A DNA stretch of 64,000 nt from [Pseudopropionibacterium] massiliense. Lineage in GTDB: Bacteria; Actinomycetota; Actinomycetes; Propionibacteriales; Propionibacteriaceae. Made by a program: the position numbers and the translations under genes. The number at the start of each line of letters is the position of its first letter. Within the stretch, counting starts at the first letter, position 1. The notes under the pieces are model-generated. The model worked only from the letters and a program-made list of their open reading frames with translations, had not been told where the DNA came from and did not search any database. Shown here one piece after another: positions 62,530-64,000 of this stretch. The DNA lies in contig NZ_LR027842.1 of NCBI RefSeq assembly GCF_900607225.1, forward strand, positions 2,520,284 through 2,584,283. Direction: 5' to 3'.

Positions 62530-62882
62530 CCCGTCAGGAAGGCAAGCGAACTGCAGGTAAGCAAGCGGACTGCGGGGTGCTCTGGGCGGGAAGGCAAGCT
62601 CAATCTGCATCCTGTGAATAAACATCATGGATCCGCCGCGGCCACATGCCCGACGGAATCCCGACGCACCCGCGTCGCGTGCTTCGTCCCGCCGCACGGG
62701 ATTTCCGCATCACGCACCTCCCACCTCGAAGCGCTCGCCGTGTCCGCTTGGAGGGACCGCCGGACACAGCGGCGCCACAGAGACCTGACCCGCCCCGAAA
62801 GACTTTCTTGACTTCACACTCGTCAACGCCTAGCGTCGCAGTGCCAAACCATTGCGCATGTGCCGACGTGAGGTTGATCAAC

Positions 62883-63830
62883 GTGAAAAATTTCCGAAAT
62901 TCAATTACATCAGTGGCCAAGGCGCTACTGGTAACCGTTGCCCTGCTGACCGCCTCATCCCCGGCCCTTCCCGCCGTGGCGGATGACGACCCGGACATGG
63001 AGACGACAGAGGTGGCACCGATCGGCATCGATTCCGCCGGGGATCCTCTATCATGGCAACCCGACAACGCGGAGGCCGCCGATTCGGCAGACTCTGAGGA
63101 TTCCGTTCCCGGGAACAAACCGGATTCGGTCGAATCCGCTCCCGGAAGCGTCATCGCCGGGGACGGTCGGGTGCAGTTCACCGACACCACCACCTATCCG
63201 AACTCAGCCATCGTCTACATCACCAAGGACGGGAAGCCCCACTGCACGGGCTGGATGATCTCAGCGGACACGCTGGCCACCGCCGGGCACTGCGTGTACA
63301 GCTACGAGCGCGAGGAGTGGTTCTCAGGACTGGAGTTCAGCCCGGGAGCGAACGGCTCCGAACGCCCGTTCGAGACGGCGAAAGCGGTTCAGACCTGGAC
63401 CGACGTCTCCTGGACGAAGAAAGGAAGCCCTCTGCTCGACTGGGGGCTGGTCAAGCTCGACAAACGGCTCGGGGAGCAGAGCGGTTGGTTCGGTTTCGCC
63501 TGGCGTTCCGGGGAGTACAAGGACACCAAGACCGAACTGCGTGGATACCCCTACGACAAGAATCCCGGAGAGCTCTGGGGCATGGGCGGAACGGTGGCGG
63601 TGAGCCGGGGCAACCAACTCTGCTACTCGATGGACACCTACTCCGCCCAGAGCGGGTCGCCCCTCTACATGCCCGACGGCGCCTTCGTCATAGGAATTCA
63701 CGCCTACGGGAAAGACCCAGGACGATTCACCAGCCGCGAGTGCCCCAAGGAGTACAACGCCGGAACGAGAATCACCAAGGGGCTCTTCGAGTTGTTCCTC
63801 GACCTGAGGTCCCGGGTCGGCGTGGAGTAG
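62883..63830 (+). CDS. Secreted trypsin-fold serine protease (V8-like)
   Basis: A 315-residue secreted protein. The N-terminal signal (VAKALLVTVALLTASS, then a PALPAVADD cleavage region) is followed by an acidic Ser/Glu/Pro pro-region to about residue 95. The catalytic triad is visible: TAGHCV (His), LDWGLVKL (Asp) and QSGSPLY (Ser). Relatives are glutamyl endopeptidase/V8-like enzymes of the S1B group. The GTG at 62883 is used because GAGG lies nine bases upstream and the signal peptide starts there; the open frame before it is not protein-like. It is the only gene after the repeat region. Confidence 0.88.
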   Translation: MKNFRNSITSVAKALLVTVALLTASSPALPAVADDDPDMETTEVAPIGIDSAGDPLSWQPDNAEAADSADSEDSVPGNKPDSVESAPGSVIAGDGRVQFTDTTTYPNSAIVYITKDGKPHCTGWMISADTLATAGHCVYSYEREEWFSGLEFSPGANGSERPFETAKAVQTWTDVSWTKKGSPLLDWGLVKLDKRLGEQSGWFGFAWRSGEYKDTKTELRGYPYDKNPGELWGMGGTVAVSRGNQLCYSMDTYSAQSGSPLYMPDGAFVIGIHAYGKDPGRFTSRECPKEYNAGTRITKGLFELFLDLRSRVGVE

Positions 63831-63853
63831 ACGGACCGGCATGGGTACCCCGG

Positions 63854-63878
63854 GCCCGATCGAATTCTTCGACCGGGC
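63854..63878. terminator. Hairpin between convergent genes
   Basis: GCCCGATCGAA and TTCGACCGGGC form an 11-bp stem with one mismatch and a 3-base loop, between the protease stop and the stop of the minus-strand gene at 63885. Confidence 0.6.
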
Positions 63879-63884
63879 TTCGGG

Positions 63885-64000
63885 TCAGGAAGCAACGGTG
63901 AAGGTGCGCCGAAGCAGTTTGCCCGCCTCCTCGTAGAGCAGCACCACGAGGCCAGCGCCGATGGCGACGGCCCAGTGGATCCAGTCCAGCGGCGCCGTAC
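63885..64000 (-). CDS. Probable P-type ATPase, C-terminal fragment
   Basis: Only the last 37 codons are in the window (TGA at 63885-63887). They encode a final transmembrane helix and tail (DWIHWAVAIGAGLVVLLYEE, then AGKLLRRTF) that resembles the C-terminus of cation-transporting P-type ATPases. The rest lies beyond the window, so the call rests on a short segment. Confidence 0.5.
   Translation of the reverse strand, partial: TAPLDWIHWAVAIGAGLVVLLYEEAGKLLRRTFTVAS

Larger units (their letters stand above)
61087..62882. other. 1.8-kb gene-free region rich in repeats
   Basis: No credible gene is seen. It holds the CRISPR remnant (61121-61232), a REP-like element (61757-61807), IS-end fragments (61985-62102), three large hairpins and the putative promoter of the protease gene. 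A 13-bp direct repeat CTGCGAGCGCTCC occurs at 61276 and 61355. Confidence 0.7.

Noticed and set aside
62344-62811. 155-residue plus-strand ORF over the 64-bp palindrome
   Set aside because: It translates repeats and the palindrome, lacks a ribosome site and has no protein-like features.

Overview
The window is high-GC actinobacterial DNA. It carries the complete transcarboxylase gene set of the Wood-Werkman cycle (5S, 12S and biotinylated 1.3S subunits, 16492-20196), which points to a propionic-acid bacterium of the family Propionibacteriaceae. I cannot fix the genus from sequence alone. GTG and TTG starts are common, 4-base gene overlaps are common, and several genes look leaderless, with a TAGGCT-like -10 box six or seven bases before the start codon.

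Layout. 1-8000: cell-wall polysaccharide deacetylase (5' truncated), gpmA, a ClC chloride channel, a class II UvrA-like ATPase, and an SRPBCC / MFS sugar transporter / universal stress protein group. 8068-16240: a minus-strand RiPP cluster of sactipeptide type. It holds a 70-residue precursor with six cysteines spaced exactly CX3C, two radical SAM enzymes, an ABC ATPase/permease pair, a fused ABC exporter and a degenerate CPBP-fold membrane protein. The second radical SAM gene is split by a 1168-bp IS630-family element that separates the second and third cluster-binding cysteines. The exporter gene carries a 161-bp tandem duplication that breaks its frame. 16492-20196: transcarboxylase operon. 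20421-35379: housekeeping and catabolic genes, including an acyltransferase-like membrane protein, an S9 peptidase with an esterase, a GH3 lipoprotein, an alkyltransferase-like protein, ornithine aminotransferase with an amino-acid permease, a VanZ/RDD protein, a PQQ-type lipoprotein, a zinc alcohol dehydrogenase and a dihydroxyacetone kinase.

35619-41443: a DUF4143 AAA ATPase diverging from a 1182-residue NACHT protein with about 13 C-terminal helical repeats (a candidate NLR-like antiphage protein), then a decayed ArsR gene. 41444-51764: a DeoR-controlled catabolic operon encoding a 2-oxoacid/acetoin-type dehydrogenase complex (E2, E3, fused E1), a PHP-domain protein, an SDR and a zinc dehydrogenase. 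52277-56844: a three-gene exopolysaccharide operon (processive GT2 synthase, membrane adaptor, GH81 endo-beta-1,3-glucanase), most simply a beta-1,3-glucan (curdlan-like) system. 56915-60092: transaldolase-family aldolase, AraC regulator, TIGR03086-type protein and an orphan protein. 60161-62640: a repeat-rich graveyard with a decayed IS5-like element, a two-repeat CRISPR remnant, several hairpins and a perfect 64-bp palindrome. 62883-64000: a secreted trypsin-fold protease and the 3' end of a probable P-type ATPase gene.

Dispersed repeats tie the intergenic regions together. One REP-like family (core GGTTGAGCC...GTCGAAACC) occurs at five loci, and a second large-hairpin family occurs at two. 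No tRNA or rRNA gene was recognised.
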